A DNA stretch of 17,704 nt, from assembly GCA_027296205.1 (NCBI GenBank), contig JAPUJM010000105.1, positions 1 through 17,704 of the forward strand. The letters run 5' to 3'. Shown piece by piece: positions 1 to 6,233 of this stretch (the first letter of the stretch is position 1; each line of letters starts with the position of its first letter). Origin of the DNA: Actinomycetota bacterium (GTDB taxonomy: Bacteria; Actinomycetota; Acidimicrobiia; Spongiisociales; ZC4RG35). The translations under genes were made by a program, and so were the position numbers. The notes under the pieces were generated by a model, which was not told where the DNA came from, did no database searches, and saw only the letters and a program-made list of their open reading frames with translations.

Positions 1-145
1 AACGATCCAGTCATCAGCAAATCAGACCGAGAGCGCGACAAAGAATGGGGGAAAGGTCGGCTATACAAAATGCAGCTGACCCGACCAGGCACGGAAACGG
101 CAGATCTGCACATTCAGAACAGACATCGACCGCAATCCCCAAAAA

Positions 146-307
146 CTAAATGGTCATACCCAGCCAACCCACAATGACTAGTCCCCCAAACGCCAGACCA
201 CCACCCGGCCTCGCCATTACCAGATTTTCAAGCCGTTCACGTGTGCCGTCATCGGCGGCGGATCCAGTGGGATGATTCGCCATCTTCTTCGGTCTTTGGG
301 TAGCCAT
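146..307 (-). CDS. Doubtful small ORF, 53 aa, hydrophobic C-terminus
   Basis: This ATG-started ORF of 53 codons has a charged N-terminal half and a Gly-rich hydrophobic C-terminus (GGLVIVGWLGMTI) that could be one membrane segment. It has no ribosome-binding site, only moderate third-position G+C, and I do not recognise it. The same frame stays open upstream to 649, but that part is low-complexity and opposite the membrane-protein gene. It may be chance. It is listed only because the C-terminal half looks more protein-like than the other shadow frames nearby. Confidence 0.2.
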   Translation of the reverse strand: MATQRPKKMANHPTGSAADDGTRERLENLVMARPGGGLAFGGLVIVGWLGMTI

Positions 308-417
308 CGCAGGTCTCACACTCCAGGCCAGCCCAACACGAGGCCAGCCAGCATCAAGCGGCTGAACGCTGACCACAGCTGTTACGGGCGGGCTGGTCGT
401 CGGTGGAGAGCCTCCGC

Positions 418-439
418 GGGTCAACCGTTCGGTTGACCC
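418..439. promoter_or_regulatory. 10-bp perfect inverted repeat, possible operator
   Basis: The arms GGGTCAACCG (418-427) and CGGTTGACCC (430-439) are perfect complements separated by TT. No T-run follows, so a terminator is unlikely. The near-continuous symmetry fits a dimeric repressor site. It lies about 130 bp upstream of the membrane-protein start at 568. The right arm also contains TTGACC, a possible -35, but no good -10 follows at 17 bp. Confidence 0.4.
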
Positions 440-502
440 AACAGTCCACCGACCGGTTCTGAGAAACCAATGGTCAGGTGGATGACTGATACCGGACGCC
501 GG

Positions 503-521
503 GACACAATTGAGATGTGTC
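503..521. promoter_or_regulatory. Short dyad near membrane-protein gene
   Basis: GACACA (503-508) and TGTGTC (516-521) are perfect inverted arms with a 7-nt spacer, 47 bp before the chosen start at 568. This could be an operator or a 5'-UTR hairpin. A 6-bp arm could also arise by chance. Confidence 0.25.
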
Positions 522-567
522 AATGGTCGCGGTGGCGACGACAAGAAATCGGATGAAAGGATTCGTA

Positions 568-1134
568 ATGACAGAACAAGCAAGTCGGTCCAGGTTTGGC
601 ACCCTCGGTCTTGACGTTGGTGTGTTCGGTAGGTGGTCTCGTTTGGCATGGGGAGTGCTGCTCCTCATTCCCATCGCCTATGCCGTCGTCACATCAGACC
701 TTCTCGATTCGGGCGCCTTCTACTTGCAAGCCGTGCTGTATCTGGTTGGTATCACCGCCGCCTACGTGTTGGTCTACTGGGCTTTTGGTGAACGTTTCTT
801 CGCTTCCGCCAACCCCTGGGTCAACACTGCCATCTTCGTCGGTCCGGCATTCGCAGTCGGCTGGTGGCCGATCCTGGTTGCTCCGGTGACAGGCGTCGAA
901 CTTCCCGAGGCGCTGGTCCTTGCCATGGGTGTCTACATTGGAGTCTCGTTCATCCTCCAGTGGCGGATTGGATACGGGGGATGCGAGGTGGTGTCGATAC
1001 CGATCATTTTGCTGCGACGACGTTACGTCACCTACTGCATTCCCCTCGTCGCCCTCGACGCAGTGGAGAAAAAGATCGTCGACTCCCACGCCGCCAGAAA
1101 GGCCGTATTGGCGTCTTCGAGCCGCCATGGATAG
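568..1134 (+). CDS. Conserved-looking polytopic membrane protein
   Basis: The protein is 188 aa from ATG 568. This start is preferred over ATG 517 because GAAAGGA (555-561) sits 6 nt upstream and the extra 17 residues are not hydrophobic. About four membrane segments are visible (roughly residues 26-45, 54-73, 88-105 and 115-132), followed by a cytoplasmic-looking tail rich in Arg and Lys. The loop GYGGCEVVSIPIILLRRRY, then TYCIPLVALDAVEKKIVD, looks like a conserved motif block of a small actinobacterial family of unknown function. No catalytic motif is seen. It stands alone, with the dyads at 418-521 upstream and a terminator at 1290-1316 downstream. Function unknown. Confidence 0.75.
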   Translation: MTEQASRSRFGTLGLDVGVFGRWSRLAWGVLLLIPIAYAVVTSDLLDSGAFYLQAVLYLVGITAAYVLVYWAFGERFFASANPWVNTAIFVGPAFAVGWWPILVAPVTGVELPEALVLAMGVYIGVSFILQWRIGYGGCEVVSIPIILLRRRYVTYCIPLVALDAVEKKIVDSHAARKAVLASSSRHG

Positions 1135-1197
1135 CCCCATCTGAAATCTTCCCGGCCCATGTTCGAGTCGGTGATGTCCATGAGAAAGGAGAGCGAG

Positions 1198-1266
1198 ATG
1201 AAAAGATTCACGATTCCCCGTGTAGCCCACTGTCCCTCCGGCGGCAGATCACAGTCCCCGGCATGA
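1198..1266 (+). CDS. Possible 22-aa small protein
   Basis: ATG 1198 is preceded by AAAGGAG (1185-1191) with a 6-nt spacer, one of the best ribosome-binding sites in the window. The ORF encodes MKRFTIPRVAHCPSGGRSQS plus two residues and stops 24 nt before the terminator at 1290. In-frame ATGs at 1174 and 1180 would lengthen it by 6-8 residues. The peptide is basic and not hydrophobic, with one Cys. I do not recognise it. It could be a true small protein co-transcribed with the membrane protein, or a relic of a longer gene. Confidence 0.3.
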   Translation: MKRFTIPRVAHCPSGGRSQSPA

Positions 1267-1289
1267 CCCAAAACTGCCTAAGCGATCAG

Positions 1290-1316
1290 AAACCCCCAGC
1301 AACAGACTGGGGGTTT
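1290..1316 (+). terminator. Rho-independent terminator
   Basis: Stem AAACCCCCAG (1290-1299) and CTGGGGGTTT (1307-1316), 10 bp, with loop CAACAGA. The T-run is short (TTTGCCT), but the stem is very stable and begins with A's, so it could work in both directions. It closes the membrane-protein unit and separates it from the cimA promoter. Confidence 0.8.
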
Positions 1317-1402
1317 GCCTATCTCACCAGACTGTGAATCTGTTACAACGGCTACGCCGATCGCGAGCTACCGCGTCGCGGGTTGCTCCATCGGCCATCC
1401 GA

Positions 1403-1421
1403 GGTTCATTGGGGATGAACC
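1403..1421. promoter_or_regulatory. Inverted repeat just upstream of cimA promoter
   Basis: GGTTCAT (1403-1409) and ATGAACC (1415-1421) are perfect arms around TGGGG. The flanking CCGA and TCGG extend the symmetry with one offset base. It ends 16 bp before the -35 box at 1438, a usual place for an activator or repressor site. No protein partner can be named. The rest of 1317-1437 shows nothing else. Confidence 0.4.
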
Positions 1422-1437
1422 GTCGGTCATCATGGTC

Positions 1438-1466
1438 TTGACCGCTGCCCGTCACCTCGTCATACT
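1438..1466 (+). promoter_or_regulatory. cimA promoter (leaderless type)
   Basis: The -35 TTGACC (1438-1443) and -10 CATACT (1461-1466) are separated by 17 bp. Only 9 nt lie between the -10 and the ATG of the leader peptide at 1476, so transcription should begin at or within a few bases of that ATG. The ilvB promoter has the same -10 sequence. Confidence 0.7.
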
Positions 1467-1475
1467 TCTGGCCTG

Positions 1476-1514
1476 ATGGCTCAAACCGCTACCACCATCA
1501 TCATCATCGAATAG
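1476..1514 (+). CDS. Ile/Thr leader peptide of the cimA attenuator
   Basis: This 12-codon ORF encodes MAQTATTIIIIE, then TAG. Four consecutive ATC (Ile) codons lie at 1497-1508, preceded by three ACC (Thr) codons. It has no ribosome-binding site, but its promoter places the 5' end at about the ATG, so leaderless initiation is expected. It is followed at once by a hairpin and an intrinsic terminator before citramalate synthase, a gene for isoleucine synthesis. A ribosome stalled on the Ile run would cover the first hairpin strand, which begins at the G of the stop codon. The peptide probably has no function beyond being translated. Confidence 0.8.
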   Translation: MAQTATTIIIIE

Positions 1515-1567
1515 GCGCAGCCCACGACCGGCCTGCGCCCAATCCTCTGCCACCGCAGGGGGTTTTT
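1514..1567 (+). promoter_or_regulatory. cimA transcription attenuator
   Basis: Hairpin 1:2 pairs GGCGCAG (1514-1520) with CTGCGCC (1533-1539). The terminator pairs CCTCTGC (1544-1550) with GCAGGGG (1555-1561) around CACC, with one T-G pair, and is followed by TTTTT at 1563-1567. A competing helix pairs CCTGCG (1532-1537) with CGCAGG (1554-1559); it uses strand 2 and breaks the terminator. With Ile scarce, the ribosome waits on strand 1, strand 2 is free and the competing helix forms (read-through). With Ile plentiful, 1:2 and the terminator form. The logic is inferred from the pairings. Confidence 0.75.
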
Positions 1568-1590
1568 CTGTTGTATCGCTTGGAGGCGAA

Positions 1591-3156
1591 ATGACACTCG
1601 AGATCTACGACACGACACTCCGGGACGGGTCCCAACAGGAGGGGATCAGTCTCACGGTCAACGACAAGCTGAGGATCGCTGGACTGCTGGATGATCTCGG
1701 CGTCGCCTTCATCGAGGGGGGATGGCCGGGAGCGAATCAGAAGGACACGAGGTTCTTTGAACGTGCCAAGACCGAACTGGCTCTGGCCACGGCCACATTG
1801 ACCGCTTTCGGCTCAACCCGGAGACCCAAAGGCGACGTCGACTCGGACGATCAGTTACGAGCATTGCTTGATGCCGAAACAGAATTTGTCTGCATCGTCG
1901 GCAAAACCTGGGACTACCACGTGTCCGAAGTCCTGCGAATCGATCTTGATGAGGGTGTGCGAATGGTGGGCGAGTCGATCGAGTTCCTCAAGGGACACGG
2001 GCGTCGGGTCTTTTTCGACGCCGAGCACTTCTTCAACGGATACCAGACCAATCCTGGGTTCGCTCTCGATGTGCTCCGGGCGGCCCATGAGGCAGGTGCG
2101 GAGCGTCTCGTCCTATGCGACACAAACGGGGGCACACTGCCCACGGCGACCACTGATGTCATTGCGGAGGTTCAAGGTGCCTTTCCCGACGCCGACCTCG
2201 GTGTCCACTATCACAATGATGTGGGTACTGCCGTCGCTGCCTCGATCGCCGCTGTCGAGGCGGGGGTAACCCAGATTCAGGGTTGCATCAACGGATACGG
2301 CGAGCGCACTGGAAATGCCGATCTCTCGACTCTGATCCCGGACTTGCAGCTCAAGAAGGGCCTCCGGCCAATCGAGGGTGATCTCGGTCTGCTCACCCCT
2401 ATCTCTCACCACATTGCCGAAATCGTCAATATTTCCCTAGATCCGCACCGTCCCTATGTCGGGGCTTCCGCTTTTACCCATAAGGCGGGTCTCCATACTT
2501 CTGCTCTCGCTCGACGCTCCGACGCGTATGAACACGAGAAACCTGATCAGGTGGGAAACAAAACTCGGATGGTGGTCAGCGAGCTTGGCGGGAAGGCGTC
2601 GGTGTTGGCCAAGGTTGAGGAGATGGGTCTCGAGGTAGACCAAGCAGGGGCGGCGGCGATCGTCGACAGGGTGAAGGAGCTGGAGCACGACGGCTATCAC
2701 TTCGAGGCGGCCGACGGATCGTTCGAATTGTTGGTCCGGGGTCTTGGGGGTTGGTCAAATCCTTTCTTCGATCTGGAGGCGTTTCGTGTCCAGTCGGACT
2801 TTCGGTCTGATCAGGGCATCGTGTCGGAGGCGACGCTCGAGCTGGTGGTTGACGGCTCACGACGGGTGACTGCTGGTGAGGGTGTAGGCCCTGTCCATGC
2901 CCTCGACCAGGCGTTGCGTGCTGCCCTGAGGGACCGGTATCCCGAAATCGATGATCTGCGACTTACCGACTATCGGGTCAGGGTGCTCGACAGTCAGGAC
3001 GGGACCTCAGCGAGAGTACGTGTGCTCATCGAGACTGCCAACCGTGTCTCATCCTGGGGGACCATCGGTGTCCACGAGAACATCATCGAAGCCTCATGGC
3101 ATGCATTGGCTGACGGGCTGGTGGTTGGTTTGCTTCGTCACGGCATCGAGGCGTGA
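1591..3156 (+). CDS. cimA: Citramalate synthase
   Basis: Condenses pyruvate with acetyl-CoA to (R)-citramalate, the entry to isoleucine without threonine deaminase. The protein is 521 aa, usual for the Geobacter/Leptospira type of citramalate synthase. The HMGL-like catalytic barrel covers about 3-275, with YDTTLRDGSQQEG at the start (metal and acid residues), the HYHNDVG metal motif at 206-212, and GCINGYGERTGNADL at 231-245. The C-terminal 390-515 is a LeuA-type dimer/allosteric domain, so Ile feedback is likely. GGAGG (1582-1586) is 4 nt before ATG. It sits alone behind its attenuator. Its product needs LeuCD and LeuB, encoded 8-10 kb away. 2-isopropylmalate synthase is the main alternative, but the GGWPGANQKD segment (43-52) and FTHKAGLH (295-302) favour citramalate synthase. 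Confidence 0.92.
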   Translation: MTLEIYDTTLRDGSQQEGISLTVNDKLRIAGLLDDLGVAFIEGGWPGANQKDTRFFERAKTELALATATLTAFGSTRRPKGDVDSDDQLRALLDAETEFVCIVGKTWDYHVSEVLRIDLDEGVRMVGESIEFLKGHGRRVFFDAEHFFNGYQTNPGFALDVLRAAHEAGAERLVLCDTNGGTLPTATTDVIAEVQGAFPDADLGVHYHNDVGTAVAASIAAVEAGVTQIQGCINGYGERTGNADLSTLIPDLQLKKGLRPIEGDLGLLTPISHHIAEIVNISLDPHRPYVGASAFTHKAGLHTSALARRSDAYEHEKPDQVGNKTRMVVSELGGKASVLAKVEEMGLEVDQAGAAAIVDRVKELEHDGYHFEAADGSFELLVRGLGGWSNPFFDLEAFRVQSDFRSDQGIVSEATLELVVDGSRRVTAGEGVGPVHALDQALRAALRDRYPEIDDLRLTDYRVRVLDSQDGTSARVRVLIETANRVSSWGTIGVHENIIEASWHALADGLVVGLLRHGIEA

Positions 3157-3180
3157 TCACAAGAACACCCCAAGTCGAAC

Positions 3181-3199
3181 CCGTCACCGGCGACGGTGT
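3181..3199. terminator. Weak hairpin between convergent cimA and thrA
   Basis: CACCG (3185-3189) and CGGTG (3194-3198) close a GCGA tetraloop. It lies in the 46-bp gap between the two stop codons. No T-run follows on either strand, so intrinsic termination is doubtful. It may slow polymerase or protect the 3' ends. Confidence 0.25.
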
Positions 3200-3202
3200 T
3201 GC

Positions 3203-5665
3203 CTAGAGAGTCGCGCCGAGGTATGAAGCCAAACGGAGGAGGTCGGCGAATACTCCTCCTGCGGTCACTTCCGGACCGGCACCGGGGCCCTGTACGACCA
3301 GCGGGTTGTCCTTGTAACGCCGGGTCTGGAATTGGACGATGTTGTCCGTGAACTGAATCCGGGCAAACGGGTGGCCGGCCGAATAGGAGCGCAGGGCAAC
3401 GAAGCAACCCCTGTCGGGAGTGATCGAGCCGACGAATCGGAGCACCTCTCCCCGTGATCTGGCCTTCTCGACCCGGGCGAGCATCTCGTCATCGTGGTCG
3501 CCGAGCCGGTCGAGAAACTCGTTCACCGAGCCGGCTTCCAACCCCTCGGGCACCAGCCCATCGATCTGCAGATCGGACAGACTCAAATCCATTCCGATCT
3601 CCCGGGCGAGGATGACCACCTTACGGCCTACGTCCATCCCGGATAGATCCTCCCTGGGATCCGGCTCGGTATACCCCTTCTCCCTCGCTTCACGAACAAT
3701 CCGGGAGAAAGGCTTGGTGCCGTCGAAGCTGTTGAAGAGATACGACAGCGTGCCGGAGAGGATGCCCTCGATGCGTTGGATCTCGTCACCGGTTTGCACC
3801 AAATCCCGGAGGGTCTGCAGGATCGGGAGTGCCGCACCCACCGTGGTCTCGTAGAGGTAATGGGCGTCGGCCCGTTGCCCCTGCTCTCGCAGCGAGTGGT
3901 AGTAGTCGAGGGTTCCGGTGTTGGCCTTCTTGTTCGGCGTTATGACGTGAATCCCCGAGGAGAGCCAGTCCAGATATCGTGATCCGACGTCTTCGCTGGC
4001 GGTGCAGTCGATGATCACCGCATGGGGCACCGACTCGGTGCGGACGTACTCGGCCAGCCCATCGAGATCGGCAGGCTCTCCTTCCTCGGCCAGACGCGCT
4101 CGCCAGCGGGGAAGCTCAATCGCGGCCTCGTCCACGATCATCTCCTTGCTGGAGCAGATCGCTCGCACTCGGAGGTCGACCCCAAATTCATCGCGAAGCC
4201 AGTCGCGCCTACCCGCCAACTGATCGAGGAAGGTCGACCCGACGTGCCCCGGCCCAACGAGACCGATGGAAAGCGTCTGCTTGGAGAGGTAGAAACCGGC
4301 GTGTGCCGCTCGTAGAGCCTTGGCGGCGTCAGCCTCGTCGATGACGACGGAGATGTTCCGCTCCGAGGAGCCCTGGGCGATGGCCCTCACGTTGACACCG
4401 GCCCTGGCAAGCGCGCCAAACAGGTTGGCGGCAACACCCGGTGTGCCCGACATGGTGTCACCGACGACGGCGAGAATCGTGCAGTGATCGGTGACCTCCA
4501 GGGTCTGGATTCCCTGCTTTCGCTCTGCCTCGAAGACCGATTCGATCGTCGAGCCGGCCAGGTGGGCCTGGTTTTCGGGGATGGCGAAGCAGATCGAGTG
4601 CTCCGAGCTCCCCTGGGAGATCATCACGACCGAGACGCCCGCCTGGCGGAGCGCACCGAACAGACGCTCACTGATGCCGGGAACACCGACCATCGCGCTT
4701 CCCTCGAGATTGAGGAGGGCGATATCGCCGATGGAGGCAAAACCCTTGACCGGAGAATCCGTCCTCGATTGAAGATGAATCCGCGTTCCAGGGGCAGACG
4801 GGTTGAACGTGTTCCGAATGTAGATCGGGATCTCGTCCCTGATCGCAGGTGTCATTGCGGCGGGATGGAGGACCTTTGCCCCGAAGTAGGCGAGCTCCAT
4901 TGCCTCGTTGTACGAGAGCTCTTCGAGGACCTCGGCGTCTGGTACGAGTCGAGGGTCGGCACTGAGAACACCGTCGACATCAGTCCAGATCGTTATCTCC
5001 ACCGACGACAGGAGGGCGGCGAAGATCGATGCCGAGTAGTCGCTTCCGTTGCGACCCAGAGTGGTGGGCGATCCTTGCGAATCCGACGCGACGAATCCTG
5101 TGATGATCAATGTGTCGGTGTCGCGGCCTGACAGCCACCGGTCGAGATTGGCCTGGGAGGTCTCCCAGTCCACAGTCGCCGCCAGTTCAGCGGGGTTGAC
5201 GACCAGCACCTCGCGCGCGTCCATCCACGTCACGTCCCGACCGGAGTCGGCCAGGAACGCAGCGAGCAGCCTTGCCGACCACAGTTCCCCGTATCCTGCC
5301 ACGGCGTCACTGGTGCTGACAGAGGTCCGCATCACCCAGGATGTTTCGAGAAGACCCCGGATCTCGTCGATCTCGTTATCCATCCGTGCCAGCAGCGTCT
5401 TACCTACGCCATCAGGCACCAATTGGCCAATGAGGGCTGCCTGATTCTTCCGCAGGCGGTTGGCCTTGTCCTTGTATCCCGTGTCACGGTTGCCGGCCAT
5501 GCCAACCATGTCGATCAGGTCATCCGTCACACCCGCCGCCGCCGAGACGACGACGGCCTGTCGGAAATCGGTGGGTGCCAGAAGGATGTCACGGACGGCT
5601 CCGAAGGAATCAGCGTTGGCAAGGCTGGTGCCGCCGAACTTGTGAGTGATCCATTGGGTTGACAT
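3203..5665 (-). CDS. thrA: Bifunctional aspartokinase-homoserine dehydrogenase
   Basis: One polypeptide of 820 aa carries steps 1 and 3 of the aspartate pathway toward Thr, Met and Lys, and has the same length as E. coli ThrA. The aspartokinase covers about 1-300, with KFGGTS at 9-14, TTLGRNGSDYSA (201-212) and TDVDGV (228-233). Two ACT domains follow (about 318-385 and 394-460), each with a QGSSE motif (351-355 and 431-435), the regulatory core. Homoserine dehydrogenase covers about 465-820, with the nucleotide loop GLVGPGHVGS (468-477), the catalytic region EGILSGTLSYLFN (633-645) and GYTEPDPREDLSGMDVGRK (664-682). ATG 5665 is chosen because the kinase motif follows directly; its ribosome-binding site is weak. 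No Thr/Ile leader peptide was found in its 190-bp upstream region. Whether it responds to Thr or Met cannot be read from sequence. Confidence 0.95.
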   Translation of the reverse strand: MSTQWITHKFGGTSLANADSFGAVRDILLAPTDFRQAVVVSAAAGVTDDLIDMVGMAGNRDTGYKDKANRLRKNQAALIGQLVPDGVGKTLLARMDNEIDEIRGLLETSWVMRTSVSTSDAVAGYGELWSARLLAAFLADSGRDVTWMDAREVLVVNPAELAATVDWETSQANLDRWLSGRDTDTLIITGFVASDSQGSPTTLGRNGSDYSASIFAALLSSVEITIWTDVDGVLSADPRLVPDAEVLEELSYNEAMELAYFGAKVLHPAAMTPAIRDEIPIYIRNTFNPSAPGTRIHLQSRTDSPVKGFASIGDIALLNLEGSAMVGVPGISERLFGALRQAGVSVVMISQGSSEHSICFAIPENQAHLAGSTIESVFEAERKQGIQTLEVTDHCTILAVVGDTMSGTPGVAANLFGALARAGVNVRAIAQGSSERNISVVIDEADAAKALRAAHAGFYLSKQTLSIGLVGPGHVGSTFLDQLAGRRDWLRDEFGVDLRVRAICSSKEMIVDEAAIELPRWRARLAEEGEPADLDGLAEYVRTESVPHAVIIDCTASEDVGSRYLDWLSSGIHVITPNKKANTGTLDYYHSLREQGQRADAHYLYETTVGAALPILQTLRDLVQTGDEIQRIEGILSGTLSYLFNSFDGTKPFSRIVREAREKGYTEPDPREDLSGMDVGRKVVILAREIGMDLSLSDLQIDGLVPEGLEAGSVNEFLDRLGDHDDEMLARVEKARSRGEVLRFVGSITPDRGCFVALRSYSAGHPFARIQFTDNIVQFQTRRYKDNPLVVQGPGAGPEVTAGGVFADLLRLASYLGATL

Positions 5666-5679
5666 GAGGGGCTTCCCGG

Positions 5680-5708
5680 AATATTCAGCTAAACCACATC
5701 GGTCTCAA
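5680..5708 (-). promoter_or_regulatory. Possible thrA promoter
   Basis: On the minus strand, TTGAGA (5703-5708) and AATATT (5680-5685) are 17 bp apart, and the -10 ends 14 nt before the thrA ATG. The -10 match is poor. This is the best candidate in the gap, not a firm call. Confidence 0.3.
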
Positions 5709-5767
5709 ACCGGCGGACGCATCCGTTGGCCACCGTGGTGAAACAGCGTACCGTTGGGGGCCGAGCC

Positions 5768-5796
5768 GTCGACCGGAGTCGAAAGAATGGTCGACC
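5768..5796. repeat. Two GTCGACC boxes 22 bp apart upstream of thrA
   Basis: GTCGACC occurs at 5768-5774 and, as the perfect palindrome GGTCGACC, at 5789-5796. The two GTCGAC cores start 22 bp apart, two helical turns, about 100 bp upstream of thrA. They could form a paired operator, or a hairpin in RNA. The rest of 5666-5856 shows no gene. Confidence 0.3.
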
Positions 5797-5856
5797 AGAC
5801 AAAGAACGAGAGTCGGCTCATCGCCAACAAACGGGGGTCAGTGGTGAGCTCGCAGC

Positions 5857-6039
5857 TCAACCTGATCGGCGTTGCCACCAGATCATCGCAGTCCCGGCAA
5901 CCAGCGCCCCGCCACCCCAGATCGCCCACCACCCATTCCCGGTCATGAAACTCTCGGGGGCGAAAGCCACGTCGAAGCCCTGCAGAATCCAGATGAGCCC
6001 GACGATGATGAGGACGATTCCGGAGGCGAGTCGGAGCAT
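5857..6039 (-). CDS. Small two-helix membrane protein
   Basis: A 60-aa protein with two hydrophobic segments (about 4-22 and 37-55) joined by a loop GFDVAFAPESFMTGNGW and ending in WWQRRSG. The pattern of two helices around a FAPxSFMTG-type loop is one I associate with small uncharacterised actinobacterial membrane proteins. The cytoplasmic end is probably the basic C-terminus. TAAACT (6046-6051, minus strand) lies 6 nt upstream of ATG and would give a leaderless transcript; no clear -35 or ribosome-binding site is seen. It is divergent from the aromatic-pathway leader and upstream of thrA in the same direction. Function unknown. Confidence 0.65.
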   Translation of the reverse strand: MLRLASGIVLIIVGLIWILQGFDVAFAPESFMTGNGWWAIWGGGALVAGTAMIWWQRRSG

Positions 6040-6053
6040 TCGCAGAGTTTATC

Positions 6054-6082
6054 TTGACATTTGGGGAGATCCTGGCGAGCAT
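6054..6082 (+). promoter_or_regulatory. Promoter of the aromatic leader/fusion gene
   Basis: A consensus -35 TTGACA (6054-6059) is followed after 17 bp by a weak -10, GAGCAT (6077-6082), with the key A and T in place. Nine nt separate the -10 from the leader ATG at 6092, the same spacing as in the cimA (9) and ilvB (10) promoters. The similarity of layout raises confidence more than the -10 itself does. Confidence 0.5.
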
Positions 6083-6091
6083 TCCGTCCAC

Positions 6092-6169
6092 ATGCAGACG
6101 AACTGCCTCACCGTGCATTCCGGCGATCGCCTCGGTTGCCTGCTCGGGTTCGTCTATTTCGGCGCCTAG
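6092..6169 (+). CDS. Candidate Phe/Tyr leader peptide
   Basis: This 25-codon ORF ends LLGFVYFGA then TAG. The codons TTC GTC TAT TTC (6149-6160) place two Phe and one Tyr in four residues, just before the stop, and the next gene makes phenylalanine precursors. It probably starts at or near the 5' end of the mRNA. CGGCGC (6160-6165) pairs with GCGCCG (6169-6174) around the stop codon, so a ribosome stalled on the Phe/Tyr run would block this hairpin. Two Phe codons are fewer than in classic pheA leaders, so this is less secure than the Ile and Leu leaders. Confidence 0.5.
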   Translation: MQTNCLTVHSGDRLGCLLGFVYFGA

Positions 6170-6228
6170 CGCCGCTCACCTCACCTCCGCTGTTCCTCTT
6201 CCCACCCCCTTTCAATCTTCGTTTGAGG
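6160..6228 (+). promoter_or_regulatory. Leader hairpin and C-rich, G-poor stretch before the PheA fusion
   Basis: After the stop-codon hairpin (6160-6174) comes a pyrimidine-rich run at 6175-6220 with only two or three G's, unusual in this genome and similar to Rho-loading sites. There is no intrinsic terminator. CCTCA (6179-6183) could pair with the TGAGG ribosome-binding site at 6224-6228. Either Rho-dependent attenuation or control of translation is possible; the sequence does not decide. Confidence 0.35.
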
Positions 6229-6233
6229 CACCC

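Larger units (their letters stand above)
1..517. other. Left-edge region without a convincing gene
   Basis: No recognisable protein was found on either strand. The first 180 bases are poorer in G+C (about 50%) than the rest of the window, which fits non-coding DNA. A stop-free stretch on the + strand (1-177, no start codon inside the window) has low third-position G+C and resembles nothing I know. A minus-strand ORF at 146-307 is listed separately as doubtful. The right half holds two inverted repeats, at 418-439 and 503-521, just upstream of the membrane-protein gene. Confidence 0.5.

Noticed and set aside
1..177. Possible end of a + strand gene entering from the left edge
   Set aside because: Stop-free only in one frame, low third-position G+C, no known motif; cannot be supported.
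694..1230. 178-codon minus-strand ORF opposite the membrane protein
   Set aside because: Low-complexity His/Gly/Asp-rich shadow; the + strand protein has clear membrane segments and a ribosome-binding site.
5705..6118. 137-codon minus-strand ORF upstream of thrA
   Set aside because: It runs opposite the aromatic leader and in another frame of the 60-aa membrane protein. Its last 38 residues were considered as a thrA leader but have no Thr/Ile/Met run, no hairpin-terminator and no start signal.
6054..6233. 60-residue N-terminal extension of the PheA fusion from TTG 6054
   Set aside because: The TTG is part of the -35 box, the residues resemble no chorismate mutase, and ATG 6234 has a ribosome-binding site and fits the family.
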